From contig CALVPT010000001.1 of NCBI GenBank assembly GCA_944354125.1, forward strand, positions 309,126 to 373,125: DNA of 64,000 nt. Direction: 5' to 3'. Shown piece by piece: positions 63,956 to 64,000 of this stretch. Source of the DNA: an uncultured Clostridia bacterium. Lineage in GTDB: Bacteria > Bacillota > Clostridia > Christensenellales > Borkfalkiaceae. The notes beneath the pieces were generated by a model. The model did not search any database. It was given only the letters and a program-made list of their open reading frames with translations, and had not been told where the DNA came from. The position numbers were made by a program, and so were the translations under genes. Numbering within the stretch: position 1 is the stretch's first letter; each line of letters starts with the position of its first letter.

Positions 63956-63990
63956 GCAGGGAAATCGCAAGATTTTTCCTGTTTTTTGCT
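63956..63990 (+). terminator. Intrinsic terminator after tmRNA
   Basis: Stem CAGGGAAATC / GATTTTTCCTG with a GCAA tetraloop, then TTTTTT. Confidence 0.88.
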
Positions 63991-64000
63991 TGTTTTGAAC

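Overview
The window reads as chromosome of an anaerobic, endospore-forming Bacillota (Clostridia-like). The signs are a one-chain pyruvate:ferredoxin oxidoreductase, sporulation genes (spoVAD, spoVAE, yunB, CotF-like coat proteins), a two-subunit class I fumarase, a pheST T-box, a lysine riboswitch and ECF-type vitamin uptake. Host genes are roughly 50% GC with many GGC, GCC and AAG codons. I cannot name a genus; an uncultured gut lineage would fit.

Host block 1 (1-30230): mfd (cut by the left edge), pth, prs, tadA, an M14 peptidase, rlmH and a CPBP protease on the minus strand; fumarase alpha/beta and T-box-controlled pheST on the plus strand; yunB-spoVAE-spoVAD, hemolysin III and BirA-controlled bioY on the minus strand; a cobalamin riboswitch driving a DUF4430-like lipoprotein and an ECF S component; fruK; mtnN-luxS-ung-apgM; coat proteins; an hslO/methyltransferase/TPR/membrane-protein operon; and a lysine-riboswitch-controlled asd-dapA-dapB operon.

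Accessory island (about 30.3-50.8 kb), visibly richer in A+T. The left part (30.3-38.5 kb) is a mobilizable-transposon backbone: a damaged IS200-type element, a large serine recombinase, a TnpW-like protein, a ribbon-helix-helix protein, a MobL-type relaxase, a DUF6291-like protein, and an 855-residue protein that looks like a single-chain two-barrel RNA polymerase with a DYDSD catalytic motif. The right part (38.5-50.4 kb) is defence cargo: a Shedu-like nuclease; a tight six-gene operon (XRE regulator, SNF2 helicase, SieB-like membrane protein, type III Mod, class III cyclase-fold protein, type III Res); and a two-gene nucleotidyltransferase/HEPN unit. A small non-autonomous IS200/IS605-like element closes the right end.

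Host block 2 (50.8-64.0 kb): a LysR regulator and mnmE; a membrane protein; the shared ECF energizing module (a fused EcfA1-EcfA2 ATPase, EcfT) with truA; pyruvate:ferredoxin oxidoreductase; a LOG-family protein and a low-molecular-weight phosphatase; an amidase-domain protein; and tmRNA at the right edge.

Links between genes: BioY (biotin) and the riboswitch-controlled S component (probably cobalamin) would both need the EcfA-EcfT module at 55-57.7 kb. MtnN and LuxS form the S-adenosylhomocysteine recycling and AI-2 pathway. Several host genes (CPBP protease, fumarase alpha, bioY, mtnN, M14 peptidase, amidase) have a -10 hexamer about 6-9 nt before the start codon and no Shine-Dalgarno sequence, suggesting common leaderless mRNAs.
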